DNA of 64,000 nucleotides from Chloroflexota bacterium (GCA_012270555.1 JAAXIC010000031.1:121350-185349), one strand, 5' to 3'; shown: positions 18,626 through 26,730, counted from the stretch's first letter. The notes: generated by a model not told the origin, from the letters alone. Made by a program: numbers and translations.

Positions 18626-19399
18626 CTAAAGTTGGATGGTGCGACCGCCGTCCACAACAAACGACGCCCCTGTAATGTAAGAGGCATCGGCGGACGATAA
18701 GAACGCAATCATGTTGGCAATATCGCGCCCCGCTCCCAAGCGGCGCAGCGGTGTATTTTGCTGAACTCCGGCGGTGGCATCCGCGAGGGTTAAACCGTCC
18801 TCCGCCAGGTTTTCTCGCATCATGTCAGTGTCAATAGCGCCGGGGAGTACGCAATTGACCCTAATTCCATCGTCGCCGAACTCGGTTGCCATGGCGCGTG
18901 TCAGCCCTATGACCGCGCCTTTGGTTGCGGTGTAGGCGGTGGTGCGCGCCGTGGTAGCCAGAGCGCGCACGGAAGCGATGTTGATGATGCTGCCGCCTCC
19001 CGCTTCTTGCATGATGGGAATGCAGAACTTGCTGCAGAGAAAGAGAGCGGTCAAATTTACATCCAGCACCCGGTTCCATTGCTCCAGCGTCGTCTCGACA
19101 AGGGGCGTGTACAGGCCGATGCCGGCATTGTTGACGAGCACATCGATCCGGCCGAATTGGCCGAGCGCCGTCTGGGCCAAGCGTGCGGCGTCCGCTTCAC
19201 TGGCAACGTCCACTTGCACGCCCGTGGCCGCGCCGCCTGCAGCACTAATGTCACTCACGACCGCTGCCGCGGTATCACCGTTGAGGTCGGCCACGACGAC
19301 CGAGGCTCCTGCCTCCGAGAGCCGCTCCGCCGTGGCCCGGCCGATGCCGCGGCCGGCTCCAGTCACAATTGCCACCCTGTCGGTTAGTTGCATCAACAT
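18626..19399 (-). CDS. Short-chain dehydrogenase/reductase (FabG-like)
   Basis: 257 residues, classical SDR. The NAD(P)-binding GAGRGIG motif (15-21), the NNAG motif, the catalytic serine in IINIASVRA and the YTATK (YxxxK) pair are intact, and it ends with the usual YITGASFVVDGG. VVADLN at the end of the second strand favours NAD over NADP. Substrate unknown. It lies just downstream of the disrupted helicase gene. Confidence 0.88.
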   Translation of the reverse strand: MLMQLTDRVAIVTGAGRGIGRATAERLSEAGASVVVADLNGDTAAAVVSDISAAGGAATGVQVDVASEADAARLAQTALGQFGRIDVLVNNAGIGLYTPLVETTLEQWNRVLDVNLTALFLCSKFCIPIMQEAGGGSIINIASVRALATTARTTAYTATKGAVIGLTRAMATEFGDDGIRVNCVLPGAIDTDMMRENLAEDGLTLADATAGVQQNTPLRRLGAGRDIANMIAFLSSADASYITGASFVVDGGRTIQL

Positions 19400-19464
19400 A
19401 CTCTCTCCAAGAATCGGACAGTGTCACTTCTACACGTTTTCAGTCGAATTATTGATCGTTGCCA

Positions 19465-22252
19465 CTAGTCCTGTATAACCCTTGCGAGGCCGGCAGCGAT
19501 CATCGTGTATTCTACACGCACCCCTCTCTTGGACTCTTCCTCTTCAATTCGCTCATCGCGACGCCTCCTGGAGTTTCGTATTTGTGATTGACGCATTCTC
19601 TTGATGCGCTCCTCAGTGATCGGCATGAGTTGACGCCGGAGATTCTCTATATGTGAACTAAAGTGTCGATCCAGGCTGGCAATGCGTACATCGATCAGGG
19701 CATCATTATACTGCCTTTCAGACACTTCTTTGTCTTGCCTAACACTCGACGCATAGTTGTCAGCTGCATCCTGAAGTTGCAGGAATCTGCCCTCTTCAAT
19801 TTCGACTTCTGGCTTTCTATCGCCTTGATCACTTGGTAATTCCTTCAAGAACACCTTGGAATGAAATGGTTGAGGGTCAGAGTCATCAGTGGAGACAAGG
19901 ATAGGGACCAGAGTGCATTGGGGAGTAGCCGAGTGAATATCAAACCGGTAGAGAAAAAAAGCGAAGTCCCCATGGGGTGTCTCAGAACTTCGATCAATCC
20001 ATAGTGCGGTCTTGGGAATCCGGCGACCACCAGTCTTCCTAAAGTGAGCCAGTGCGGCTTGTGCCAACGGATGGTGCAAGGTCACGAACTCAATGTTTCT
20101 TCTCTTGGCCGTTTCAGCATCGAACGTAAGAGTCACTAGACGAGGTTCAGACTGTAGTCGTTTCAGGAATTGCTCATTCAAGGCCCTGTTTCTTTGGCTT
20201 GCCCGCGCACTTTTAACAAAGTAGTTGGCCAATTCGCTTCTTGGATAAACATAGAATGTGCGACCATCTTCACTTTGATCGAGATGCACGTGCGGAAGCG
20301 CGTCCGCAAGGAATGTCTCCACCAACGCACTGACTTCCTGGGCCGACACAAAACGGCCGGAAGATCGTATCTCCTCTATGTCGCGTTGAAGCAAGAAGTC
20401 CTGCCCCAAGAATAGGCCTTGTTCACTTTCGAATGCCTTCTGCTCTTGCCGGTGTCGTTCTAGGATTCGTACCGCGTTTTCGACCTTCAGTCTCTCCTCT
20501 TCTGCGGTTAAGCGTGCCAGGAAGATGTCGCGTGATAACCTGCTCACAACCTTACCGAGGATCGGCTCCAAGTCGCCAATTGAGGATTCGAATAGTCCAA
20601 TTCGGTTGTACAACCGCTCAAGAATACGAGTTTCGATAGTATCTTCGATTACCAGATTGTAAATCCTTATGCGCTTGTGTTGTTGTCCGAATCTATCAAG
20701 CCGGCCGATACGCTGCTCAACTCGCATGGGATTCCACGGTAAGTCATAGTTGAACATTGCGCCGCAGAACTCGAAGTCCAGACCTTCGGCGCCGACTTCT
20801 GTAGACACCATTATCTTCAGGTCGCTGCGATCTCGGAACGCGTCAATCCGGCGTTGTCTTTCTTCTAACGAGATCTGGCCGTGAATAGTCTCTACGGCGA
20901 GTCCTTCGCGAGTTAATCGGTCGAATAGATATTGAGCAGTACCACGGAAGAAAGAGAACACCAGCACTTTACAACTTGGGTCATCATCGAAAAGATGGCT
21001 GAGTGCTTTCTTGAACTCGTCGTACTTTGTGTCCTGGCTACCTAAATTCTCGCAGAGTCCAAGTAGCTCGGTAACTTGCTGACGATCGGTGCCAGTAAGT
21101 TGGCGGGCAGAAACATCATCTTCTCTGATGTCCGGATCTGTCATTTCGAGGTCTAATCCAATACTGGATGACTTGAGTGAGCGCTCAAAGTGTGCCTTTA
21201 GCGCCTGAATGCAACTTGCTGCCTGCCGTTCTCGTATGATTACTGCAAAAATCGAAATCTCGCCTGTGCCTTTTCGCTGGGAGTGCTGCCAGCGAACGAA
21301 GTCATCGACGGCATCGTAGAACTTCCTTTCTTCATGGTTTAGCTTCACTTCAATAGTAAAGGGGCTGCGCTTGGCAGTATCGGCTTGCACATCTCTCTTC
21401 CTAGTACGATTGAACACTCTGGCTAGTGTGTGGAGTTCTAGCAAGTCCCTCTCTACGCTGACTATCTCTTCATTACTTGGAGCGCCTTTTCGCCCTAGAG
21501 ATTTCATGGCTCTGCTATAAGTGGGGTTACTTGGATACATTTTCCCAAAGAGAGTGGACTCTACTGATCTTAATTCACGCCGCGCCCTTGAGAATCTACC
21601 CTGCGAAGCCAATCGAGACGCTCTGCTTATGAACATGTTCGGTCGAAGTCTCTCTTCGAAGTCCTCGAATCGTTCAAAGTCACCGGCGTCAATGAGCCGC
21701 ATCAAATTGAATAAATTCTCATTGCCTGTCTGTAGTGGAGTAGCAGAAAGAAGTACTAGAGCGTGCGATGGCTCGGTTATTGTAGTTGCAAGTGCAAATG
21801 ATTTTGTTGTTGGATTCCTCAGATGATGCGCTTCGTCAATGACTATCAGGTCAAAATCGACAGCTTGTTCATCAAGTTTTCCCCGAAATTCATCTCTGCG
21901 GAGCATCTCCAGCGAGCAAATGCCGCGCAACCTCACCGCATCTCCTAGTTCATATTGGTCATGCAGGAATCGTCTGAAGGATGCGGCATCCAATATGTCG
22001 AATTCTTCATCGAATCGAGAAATAAGCTCGCGGCGCCACTTCTCTCGAAGCCCGGCAGGGCAAATCACCAAGACTCGCTTCAAGTCACGGCGCGCAGATA
22101 GCTCTCTGTAAATCAGGGCTGCTTCTATCGTCTTTCCTAGTCCGACCTCATCCGCTATCAGAATGCGTTGGTTAGGTGACTTGAGGAATCTCAACACCGG
22201 TTTAAATTGGTAGGGATAGTATTCGATACGCGATGCGCCCAGCGAATACAAA
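19465..22252 (-). pseudogene. SNF2/RapA-type helicase, C-terminal part (interrupted by transposon)
   Basis: About 926 residues of a RapA/HepA-like SNF2 ATPase: Walker A DEVGLGKT, DEAH box, LLSATPLQT (motif III), and the helicase C-domain motif QRIGRLDRFGQ. A helical C-terminal extension rich in charged residues follows. There is no proper start: the frame can open only at a TTG (22251), with an in-frame TAA four codons upstream inside the transposon end. Its missing N-terminus is at 27335-27671; joined across one 8-bp target copy the reading frame is exact (DTLY then SLGASRIEYYPYQF), giving about 1,038 residues. It may be a solitary phage-defence helicase (DISARM DrmD-like, for example), but no partner genes are visible. 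Confidence 0.85.
22245..22252. repeat. Target-site duplication, left copy
   Basis: AATACAAA directly outside the left transposon end. It is identical to 27335-27342. Eight bases is the duplication length known for the IS1595 family. Confidence 0.9.
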
Positions 22253-22277
22253 ATAAATTACACCCATTCTAACCAAA
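22253..22277 (+). repeat. Left terminal inverted repeat
   Basis: Begins AT, then ATTACACC at 22257-22264 and TAACCAAA at 22270-22277. Aligned without gaps to the reverse complement of 27310-27334, 19 of 25 positions match. Confidence 0.82.
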
Positions 22278-22286
22278 AAGGAGAAA

Positions 22287-22304
22287 CCCCCGGGATTCCG
22301 GGGG
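22287..22304 (-). terminator. Terminator at left transposon end
   Basis: Seven-bp GC stem (CCCCCGG / CCGGGGG, loop AATC), followed on the minus strand by TTTCTCCTTTTT. It closes the minus-strand transcript of the 150- and 47-residue genes and would insulate the helicase fragment from read-through. Confidence 0.8.
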
Positions 22305-22328
22305 CTTCCTAGGTTATTCGAGTGCTCT

Positions 22329-22472
22329 CTAGTCCTTGCTCTCGCCTCCACTATTGCTTCCGCTACTATCCGAAGTGCCTGTGTCAGCAGGTGGAGTTCT
22401 GTCTGGTGCTGGTGGTGGAGGAGGGGGCTTATCTCCCTTTTCGGTTATTCTTTCTTCTCTCTTGTTCTCCAT
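22329..22472 (-). CDS. Small proline/serine-rich protein (47 aa)
   Basis: Short frame from ATG at 22472. The protein is charged at the N-terminus (MENKREERITEKGDK), has a run of six prolines, then an acidic Ser/Gly tail (SDSSGSNSGGESKD). No membrane segment; probably disordered. It starts 13 bases after the 150-residue membrane protein gene stops and just before a strong terminator, so it is the second gene of a two-gene transcript. Function unknown. Confidence 0.55.
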   Translation of the reverse strand: MENKREERITEKGDKPPPPPPAPDRTPPADTGTSDSSGSNSGGESKD

Positions 22473-22484
22473 GCATCTCACTTT

Positions 22485-22937
22485 CTAGTCTGGAAGATTG
22501 ACCCATGTGAACCATAGCAGAAGCACTGCACCTGCTGCGAATCCAAGTATGGCTATGCTATTCGTAATGTCAACCATTCTACGAATCCATGTCGAAGGCT
22601 CCTTCGCATCGTCCTCATGTTCAAACCTCGTAGCGTTCAGATATACCATCTGCTGACTAACTGAAATCCGGCCAAAAGTAAATGATACCAATGCTGCAAG
22701 CAGACTAAGTGTACAAGAACCCCACGAGCCAAAGACCAGGTGTGTGTGCCCCATATCATCCCACACTCTTTGTAACAACAGAAGCGACAGTCCGACTGTT
22801 CCGCTTGACAGAAAGATGACGGTCCGGTCCCGCATGTGTCCTTGACCAGTATACATCTGGTCCAACACCTTGCGATGATCAAGCAATGCTTGGTCATGAA
22901 GGCCAATAGGGTTAGATGGGTTCTTTGTGATTGCCAT
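22485..22937 (-). CDS. Three-helix membrane protein of the transposon
   Basis: 150 residues with a charged N-terminus (residues 1-36) and three hydrophobic segments at about 39-57, 69-88 and 126-147. A polar loop with EHEDDAKEPSTW lies between the second and third. The ATG has a strong GGAGG site 7 bases upstream. It is divergent from the transposase, with which it shares a 147-base intergenic region. Not recognised; perhaps a passenger with a membrane role, like the other small membrane proteins of this element. Confidence 0.7.
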   Translation of the reverse strand: MAITKNPSNPIGLHDQALLDHRKVLDQMYTGQGHMRDRTVIFLSSGTVGLSLLLLQRVWDDMGHTHLVFGSWGSCTLSLLAALVSFTFGRISVSQQMVYLNATRFEHEDDAKEPSTWIRRMVDITNSIAILGFAAGAVLLLWFTWVNLPD

Positions 22938-23014
22938 TCTAATCCTCCAAATGTACGAATGAGATGTTTATGTAGATTATAGCAAAACAACGCCCCAAAC
23001 AAGCCAAGCCATCC

Positions 23015-23043
23015 TTGACTTTGGTCAATCTCCGTAGTATAAT
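23015..23043 (+). promoter_or_regulatory. Sigma-70 promoter of the transposase
   Basis: TTGACT at 23015-23020, a 17-base spacer, and TATAAT at 23038-23043. An inverted repeat GTAGTAT (23034-23040) / ATACTAC (23055-23061) spans the -10 box and the predicted start, a likely operator for repression of transposition. Confidence 0.78.
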
Positions 23044-23084
23044 ATGAGTATAGAATACTACACAAAAGAGATTAGGTCAAGCCG

Positions 23085-24068
23085 ATGTCAAAGAAAGCGC
23101 CAGGCAAGCACTTCCGCACTGGCATATCGCTCATCGAGTTGTCTCAGATGTTCCCCGACGATGAGACGGCGGAGAAGTGGTTTGAGGAAATGCGCTGGCC
23201 TGACGGTGTAGTCATCTGCCCCTTCTGCGAATCCAAGCGCGTGACCGAGCGCGGCAGTCACCCGAACAACCCCTACCGCTGCAAGGACTGCCGCAAGTTC
23301 TTTTCGGTTAAGACCGGCGGCATCATGCACGCCAGCAAGATTGGCTATCAGAAGTGGGCGTTTGGCATCTACCTCATGACCACAGGCATCAAGGGCACGA
23401 GCAGCATGAAGCTGCACCGCGACCTGAGAATATCGCAGAAAGCCGCTTGGCACATGGCGCATCGCATCCGCGAGGTGTGGAAGGTAGACCATGACAAGTT
23501 CACCGGCACGGTTGAGGTAGACGAGACCTACGTGGGCGGCAAGGCCAAGAACATGACGCAGGAACGCAGAGAGCGATCCGGTGTTGGGAAAGCCGGTTCC
23601 GGCAAGGCTATCGTCGTCGGAGCTAAGGAACGGGAATCTGGCAAAGTGGTGGCAAAGGTGGTCAAAGGACGCACGTACAACCACCTGGTTGGCTTCGTTG
23701 ACAAGAACGTGAAGATGGGCGCCACGGTTTACACGGATGACAACAAGACTTATCGGACCCTGGAAGTTGGGTTCACCCATGAGGTTGTGAAACACAGCGC
23801 CAACGAGTACGCTCGCGGTGACGTGCACACCCAGGGGATTGAATCATTCTGGGCGAACTTCAAGCGCGGCTACCGAGGCGTGTATCACCACATGAGCCCA
23901 AAGCATCTCCAACGCTACGTAAACGAGTTCTCCGGGCGGCATAATGACCGCCCATCTGATACTAAAGTCCAGATGAATAACATAGCGAAAAACATGCTTG
24001 GTAAGCGATTGCGGTACGAGGACTTGATAGCAGACGAGGATAACAAACGTAAAAGGAGAGATGGGTGA
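23085..24068 (+). CDS. IS1595-family (ISXO2-like) transposase
   Basis: 327 residues. An N-terminal zinc ribbon (C45, C48, C66, C69) and WPDGVVICPFC are characteristic of IS1595/ISXO2 transposases. The catalytic domain shows VEVDETYVGG (D146), VYTDDNKTY (D218 or D219) and GIESFWANFKRG (E253 candidate). Length is normal and no frameshift is seen, so the enzyme may be active. The ATG overlaps no other gene and follows a consensus promoter; the TGA overlaps the start of the next gene. Confidence 0.95.
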   Translation: MSKKAPGKHFRTGISLIELSQMFPDDETAEKWFEEMRWPDGVVICPFCESKRVTERGSHPNNPYRCKDCRKFFSVKTGGIMHASKIGYQKWAFGIYLMTTGIKGTSSMKLHRDLRISQKAAWHMAHRIREVWKVDHDKFTGTVEVDETYVGGKAKNMTQERRERSGVGKAGSGKAIVVGAKERESGKVVAKVVKGRTYNHLVGFVDKNVKMGATVYTDDNKTYRTLEVGFTHEVVKHSANEYARGDVHTQGIESFWANFKRGYRGVYHHMSPKHLQRYVNEFSGRHNDRPSDTKVQMNNIAKNMLGKRLRYEDLIADEDNKRKRRDG

Positions 24069-24277
24069 TGAGCGATTCTGAGGCACCTGTTGAACATATC
24101 GCGCCCTTGGACGAGAGACTAGTGCGGCGTGAATTCAGAAGGCTTGGTATAGCTGATGGTGGCAAGTACGCCAACATGTTCAGAGAGGCGATACGAGACG
24201 GTCGGAAAAAGGCCAAGGCTTCAAACGTCAAAGAGCGCAACAAGGAAGATCGCGCTGACGACGCCGAGAGCAGCTAG
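24068..24277 (+). CDS. Small basic protein coupled to the transposase
   Basis: 69 residues from an ATG that shares its A with the transposase TGA (TGATG); a GTG one codon earlier is also possible. It has an acidic N-terminus, then a basic stretch (RRLGIADGGKYANMFREA, RDGRKKAKASNVKERNKED). It is soluble and probably helical. The overlap implies coupled translation, so it may assist or regulate transposition. I do not recognise the family. Confidence 0.6.
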   Translation: MSDSEAPVEHIAPLDERLVRREFRRLGIADGGKYANMFREAIRDGRKKAKASNVKERNKEDRADDAESS

Positions 24278-24291
24278 GCTATCCCAAACGT

Positions 24292-24322
24292 CAGTCTCCC
24301 AAATCACCAACTTGGGAGACTG
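24292..24322. terminator. Hairpin between convergent passenger genes
   Basis: Perfect 11-bp stem CAGTCTCCCAA / TTGGGAGACTG with a 9-nt loop, placed 15 bases after the stop of the 69-residue gene. Only short T-runs follow on either strand, so termination is plausible but not certain. Confidence 0.5.
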
Positions 24323-24439
24323 GCAACTAACCTCCCGCCTTTTAATGGGTAAGGATCGTGAAGGCGCCTCTCAGCCCCTCAGCCGGCCCGGCTACCATCT
24401 CTAGCAAGAGCGAATATATATTCGGGCGTCCTATCCACT

Positions 24440-24646
24440 TTATTTGCCCCTCTCGTCTAAGTTCCTAAGATGCGAGAGTATCTCTTTCAGAAGATTGCGA
24501 ATCTCCTGCAAGGTCACTGTGTCACGGATGGCCGCCTCTTCGGGACTGTTAGGCACGTATATGCCCTTTGAGCGGAGGCGCTCCTCTATCTCGTCGATGG
24601 ATTCTTGACCGCTCACGAAACTGCTACCTTTAGGTTGTGTCGTCAA
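24440..24646 (-). CDS. Small acidic passenger protein (68 aa)
   Basis: Starts at a TTG that overlaps the TGA of the preceding gene (TTGA). The sequence contains an IDEIEERLRSKGIYVP segment and a C-terminal amphipathic helix (TLQEIRNLLKEILSHLRNL), suggesting a coiled-coil or partner-binding protein. The codon pattern is protein-like. Function unknown. Confidence 0.5.
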   Translation of the reverse strand: MTTQPKGSSFVSGQESIDEIEERLRSKGIYVPNSPEEAAIRDTVTLQEIRNLLKEILSHLRNLDERGK

Positions 24647-24954
24647 CTTTTCAGGTTGCGTATTATGGCTTGATTCTTCAATGTTTGTTGTTTTGTTCTT
24701 TGCTCTTTCATTTCTTCAAGCGTTTCTTTCCCGGTCTTAGAAAGACCACCTACTGCAAACATGAACTCTCCATCATTGGTCAAATGAGGCGCGATTATGA
24801 AAAGGTCAGCATTGATGCTATCAGCTATTGCAGTTCGCACTTGGTCAAGTTTGTACTGATAGTGAGCCAGGCTGATTATCTGATGACCGCCTTCAAGCCG
24901 GTCCACAGTTTCAAGCAACTCAATTACAAGGTTGGTATGGTCGTCAGAGTTCAA
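24643..24954 (-). CDS. Passenger protein of unknown function (103 aa)
   Basis: The start is a TTG with AAGGGAG eight bases upstream. There is no membrane segment; the protein is mixed alpha/beta with a hydrophobic strand DLFIIAPHLTNDGEFMFAVGG and a basic helical tail (ETLEEMKEQRTKQQTLKNQ). It is first gene of a two-gene overlap operon with the 68-residue protein. Its 5' end lies close to the divergent RNA-gene promoter at 24979-25007. Not recognised. Confidence 0.55.
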   Translation of the reverse strand: MNSDDHTNLVIELLETVDRLEGGHQIISLAHYQYKLDQVRTAIADSINADLFIIAPHLTNDGEFMFAVGGLSKTGKETLEEMKEQRTKQQTLKNQAIIRNLKS

Positions 24955-24978
24955 GTTAACTACTCCCTTACAGAGCTA

Positions 24979-25007
24979 TTGCCAACTTCCTGTGATTGTG
25001 GTATACT
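24979..25007 (+). promoter_or_regulatory. Sigma-70 promoter of the structured RNA gene
   Basis: TTGCCA at 24979-24984, an exact 17-base spacer, and TATACT at 25002-25007. The predicted start is near 25013-25014. No protein gene follows on this strand before the terminator. Confidence 0.75.
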
Positions 25008-25096
25008 ATGGATGTAGCAACAAGCCAATATAGGGCTTGTTGCGGGCGAACACACGACTGGCTTTTATCTAGCTAAAGATATAGGGTGAGCGAAAA

Positions 25097-25129
25097 ATGC
25101 CATTCCTGGGACATGACTACGTAAAGTAG
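25097..25129 (+). CDS. Possible 10-residue leader ORF inside the structured RNA
   Basis: ATG to TAG encoding MPFLGHDYVK. GGGTGAG lies about 6 bases upstream, a usable ribosome-binding site, but it is buried in the GGGTGAGC/GCTCATTC stem. The stop lies in a small hairpin (CTAC gtaaa GTAG). It could be chance; if real it suggests translation-dependent switching of the RNA fold. Confidence 0.25.
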   Translation: MPFLGHDYVK

Positions 25130-25236
25130 CCACACCAGAATTGGTAAGTCTATGCGTTTCTGCATAGAGACTCCTTTCTAGCTCATTCCTTTTCCATTCT
25201 AGTGTGTTCGCCCGCAACAAATCCTATAGCTCAAAC

Positions 25237-25270
25237 GAAGAGCCAGTCTGAGACTGGCTCTTCGTCTTTT
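25237..25270 (+). terminator. Terminator of the structured RNA gene
   Basis: Perfect 13-bp stem GAAGAGCCAGTCT / AGACTGGCTCTTC with a single-base centre, then GTCTTTT on the plus strand. Confidence 0.85.
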
Positions 25271-25318
25271 GAGTATAGCATACTCCCTTTTACCCCGTGA
25301 GGCAATTGTGGGTGTTTC

Positions 25319-25453
25319 CTAGAACTTCAACCGCCTCGCCCACTCAATGACGGCTTTCCGAAACAGGAAGAGCACGCACACGCTGAAGATCAGTGCAACC
25401 ACGACCATGACCTCGGGGTGTTCCTGTATGTAGAGGATGGCTTGGTCAAACAT
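25319..25453 (-). CDS. Small single-pass membrane protein (44 aa)
   Basis: ATG at 25453 with GGAG 8 bases upstream. A short polar N-terminus (MFDQAILYIQEHPE) is followed by one transmembrane helix (VMVVVALIFSVCVLFLF) and a basic end (RKAVIEWARRLKF). The start overlaps the end of the superinfection-immunity-type gene by 8 bases, so translation is coupled. Probably works at the membrane with that protein; function unknown. Confidence 0.6.
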   Translation of the reverse strand: MFDQAILYIQEHPEVMVVVALIFSVCVLFLFRKAVIEWARRLKF

Positions 25454-25712
25454 TCTCTTTCTCCACATTCTCTTTCTCTTCGCCTTCCTGCTCTTGTCCT
25501 ACTTTTTGCACAACCGTGATATTGGTTTGTGCCTCCGTCCCAAATGCCATTATCAAGGCGATTACCCAGCCAATGATTATCCAGCCGAAGAAGAAGTTGA
25601 CGAGAGCAATCTGAACGGTATTCGACCGTTTTCGATACAGGGCAATGCCAACTGGAATGAAGTACAAACACAGCAAGAATACGAATAGGAGTATGCCGCC
25701 TATGGCTTCCAT
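25446..25712 (-). CDS. Superinfection immunity domain protein
   Basis: 88 residues from the ATG at 25712; the longer frame upstream overlaps the preceding gene and is not protein-like. Two membrane helices flank a conserved core (LYFIPVGIALYRKRSNT, then NFFFGWIIIGWVIALIMAF) matching the T4 Imm-type superinfection immunity family (Pfam Imm_superinfect). The tail is highly acidic with a duplicated EKENV. In phage T4 Imm blocks entry of superinfecting phage DNA; the role of bacterial and transposon members is not established. Third-last position in the secreted-Imm-44aa operon. Confidence 0.75.
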   Translation of the reverse strand: MEAIGGILLFVFLLCLYFIPVGIALYRKRSNTVQIALVNFFFGWIIIGWVIALIMAFGTEAQTNITVVQKVGQEQEGEEKENVEKENV

Positions 25713-25731
25713 GAGGACTGATTCCTTTCTG

Positions 25732-26514
25732 CTAACTGCAAAGTGTCTGCTGCTCGATTTTCGTGAGGTTATCCGAGAACAGCCTGGCTCTATCCAAGTG
25801 CGGGAACCACTCATTGGTTAGTCGCTGCTCGACAAGGCTTGGTTCAAGCGTCGTGGTGATTTCAACATAGACCTTGACACCATTCGTAATGTGAAAGACC
25901 CAAGCAGCGATTGGCGCATGGAACGCCTTACCCTGCCATGTGTCCGGTGTCTCGGCTATGATTATCTCCGCAGTGAAGTTGTAGACTGCGCTTTGGGAAC
26001 TGAGCCGTCTTTGCCATTCGGCAGACCCGTAGAGAGGCACGTTGCCTACCGGCTCAGATGTGATTGCGAACCACTTGTTCAGTTCAGTTTCATACCCTTT
26101 GATTGCTATTTGCATGGCTTGCACATACGCCCGGTCCTCCTGTGGGATGCACGCGATGCTCTCAGTGATGGGGGTATGGTCAACGTAGTCCGCTTCCCAG
26201 AAGTAGCGCTCGGTGTTGAGACGCCGCACAAGGCCATGAGGTCCGTTTATCCAGGTGCGGTAGCCGTCAGTAAAGGCCGTCCAGTTGTCGGCCTTGCGCC
26301 ACGCCATGAGGCCACCTGTGGTCTGCTGGTTGCTGTCGCCTATGGCGTTGTAGCGCTCGTTCTCGAGGCATTCGCCGACAATGTCGTGACCAATAAGGTC
26401 GCGCAGTGCCTTGAAGCCAAGACGGAACTCACAGTCAGCAGCGGCAATGGGAGTTGCCGTTAATAGCAGAAGGACAAAGGCAAAGAAGATCGAACGGGGT
26501 ACAAGCGAACGCAT
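25732..26514 (-). CDS. Secreted passenger protein (260 aa)
   Basis: A clear signal peptide (MRSLVPRSIFFAFVLLLL, cleavage near TPIAAA) precedes a domain with HDIVGECLENERYNAIGDS, TTGGLMAWRKADNWTAFTDG and YRTWINGPHGL, a motif I recall from secreted Chloroflexota proteins of unknown role. A second half (140-260) has no known motif. There are cysteines at C28, C49, C121 and near the C-terminus. The ATG has a strong GAGGAGG 9 bases upstream. It is the first gene of an operon with the Imm-type and 44-residue membrane proteins, 19 bases before the next start. Confidence 0.75.
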   Translation of the reverse strand: MRSLVPRSIFFAFVLLLLTATPIAAADCEFRLGFKALRDLIGHDIVGECLENERYNAIGDSNQQTTGGLMAWRKADNWTAFTDGYRTWINGPHGLVRRLNTERYFWEADYVDHTPITESIACIPQEDRAYVQAMQIAIKGYETELNKWFAITSEPVGNVPLYGSAEWQRRLSSQSAVYNFTAEIIIAETPDTWQGKAFHAPIAAWVFHITNGVKVYVEITTTLEPSLVEQRLTNEWFPHLDRARLFSDNLTKIEQQTLCS

Positions 26515-26556
26515 GAGGGTGCCTCCTCACGGTGAACACGATTAAACAATTGACTA

Positions 26557-26651
26557 GGCACAGTCAGTGTCTTAAGGTGAGCCCGCGAGGAGACCGATGT
26601 AGCATTGTTCAATCGTGTCTCCTGACTCACCTTAAGACTTTCAACTGTGCC
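26557..26651 (-). ncRNA. 5' leader hairpin of the passenger operon
   Basis: A 95-nt nested inverted repeat. The outer stem is GGCACAGT/ACTGTGCC (26557-26564, 26644-26651); the middle is a perfect 13 bp GTCTTAAGGTGAG / CTCACCTTAAGAC (26569-26581, 26626-26638); the inner is GGAGACCGAT with ATCG-T-GTCTCC (26589-26598, 26612-26622). The minus-strand promoter at 26659-26687 would start transcription at about 26652, so the operon RNA begins with this hairpin, 42 bases before the start codon region. It may stabilise the mRNA or act as a regulatory element. Confidence 0.65.
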
Positions 26652-26658
26652 TGCGTTC

Positions 26659-26687
26659 AGTCTATGAGGAAGCCCGCAAAGGGTCAA
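26659..26687 (-). promoter_or_regulatory. Promoter of the secreted-Imm-membrane operon
   Basis: On the minus strand TTGACC (26687-26682), a 17-base spacer, and TAGACT (26664-26659). The predicted start falls at the first base of the leader hairpin. Confidence 0.6.
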
Positions 26688-26730
26688 GGAACTGGAGGAA
26701 ATAACCGAAAAGGTGTCAAGAGGGATTAAG

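Larger units (their letters stand above)
25013..25270 (+). ncRNA. Structured non-coding RNA of the transposon (about 258 nt)
   Basis: Runs from a consensus promoter to a strong terminator. A perfect 19-bp inverted repeat (25037-25055 with 25202-25220; arm begins TTGTTGCGGGCG) closes the molecule, and TATAGG/CCTATA (25029-25034 with 25223-25228) extends it past a 2x2 loop. A competing 10-bp hairpin (25017-25026 with 25034-25043) uses the same TTGTTGC strand, so two folds exclude each other. Inner stems include GGGTGAGC/GCTCATTC (25084-25091, 25181-25188) and CTATGC/GCATAG (25150-25155, 25162-25167). Shape and size recall 6S RNA or a retron RNA, but no reverse transcriptase is nearby and I cannot match either. 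Confidence 0.72.

Noticed and set aside
19465-22251. Treating the helicase fragment as a complete gene starting at TTG
   Set aside because: The start lies at the transposon edge, lacks a ribosome-binding site, and the true N-terminus is found across the insertion.
24637-25017. A 126-codon plus-strand frame
   Set aside because: It is antisense to the 103-residue passenger gene and overlaps the RNA-gene promoter.
25013-25270. Retron or 6S RNA identity for the structured RNA
   Set aside because: There is no reverse transcriptase gene in the window, and the 6S central bulge sequence could not be matched. The fold is compatible with either, so no family name is given.
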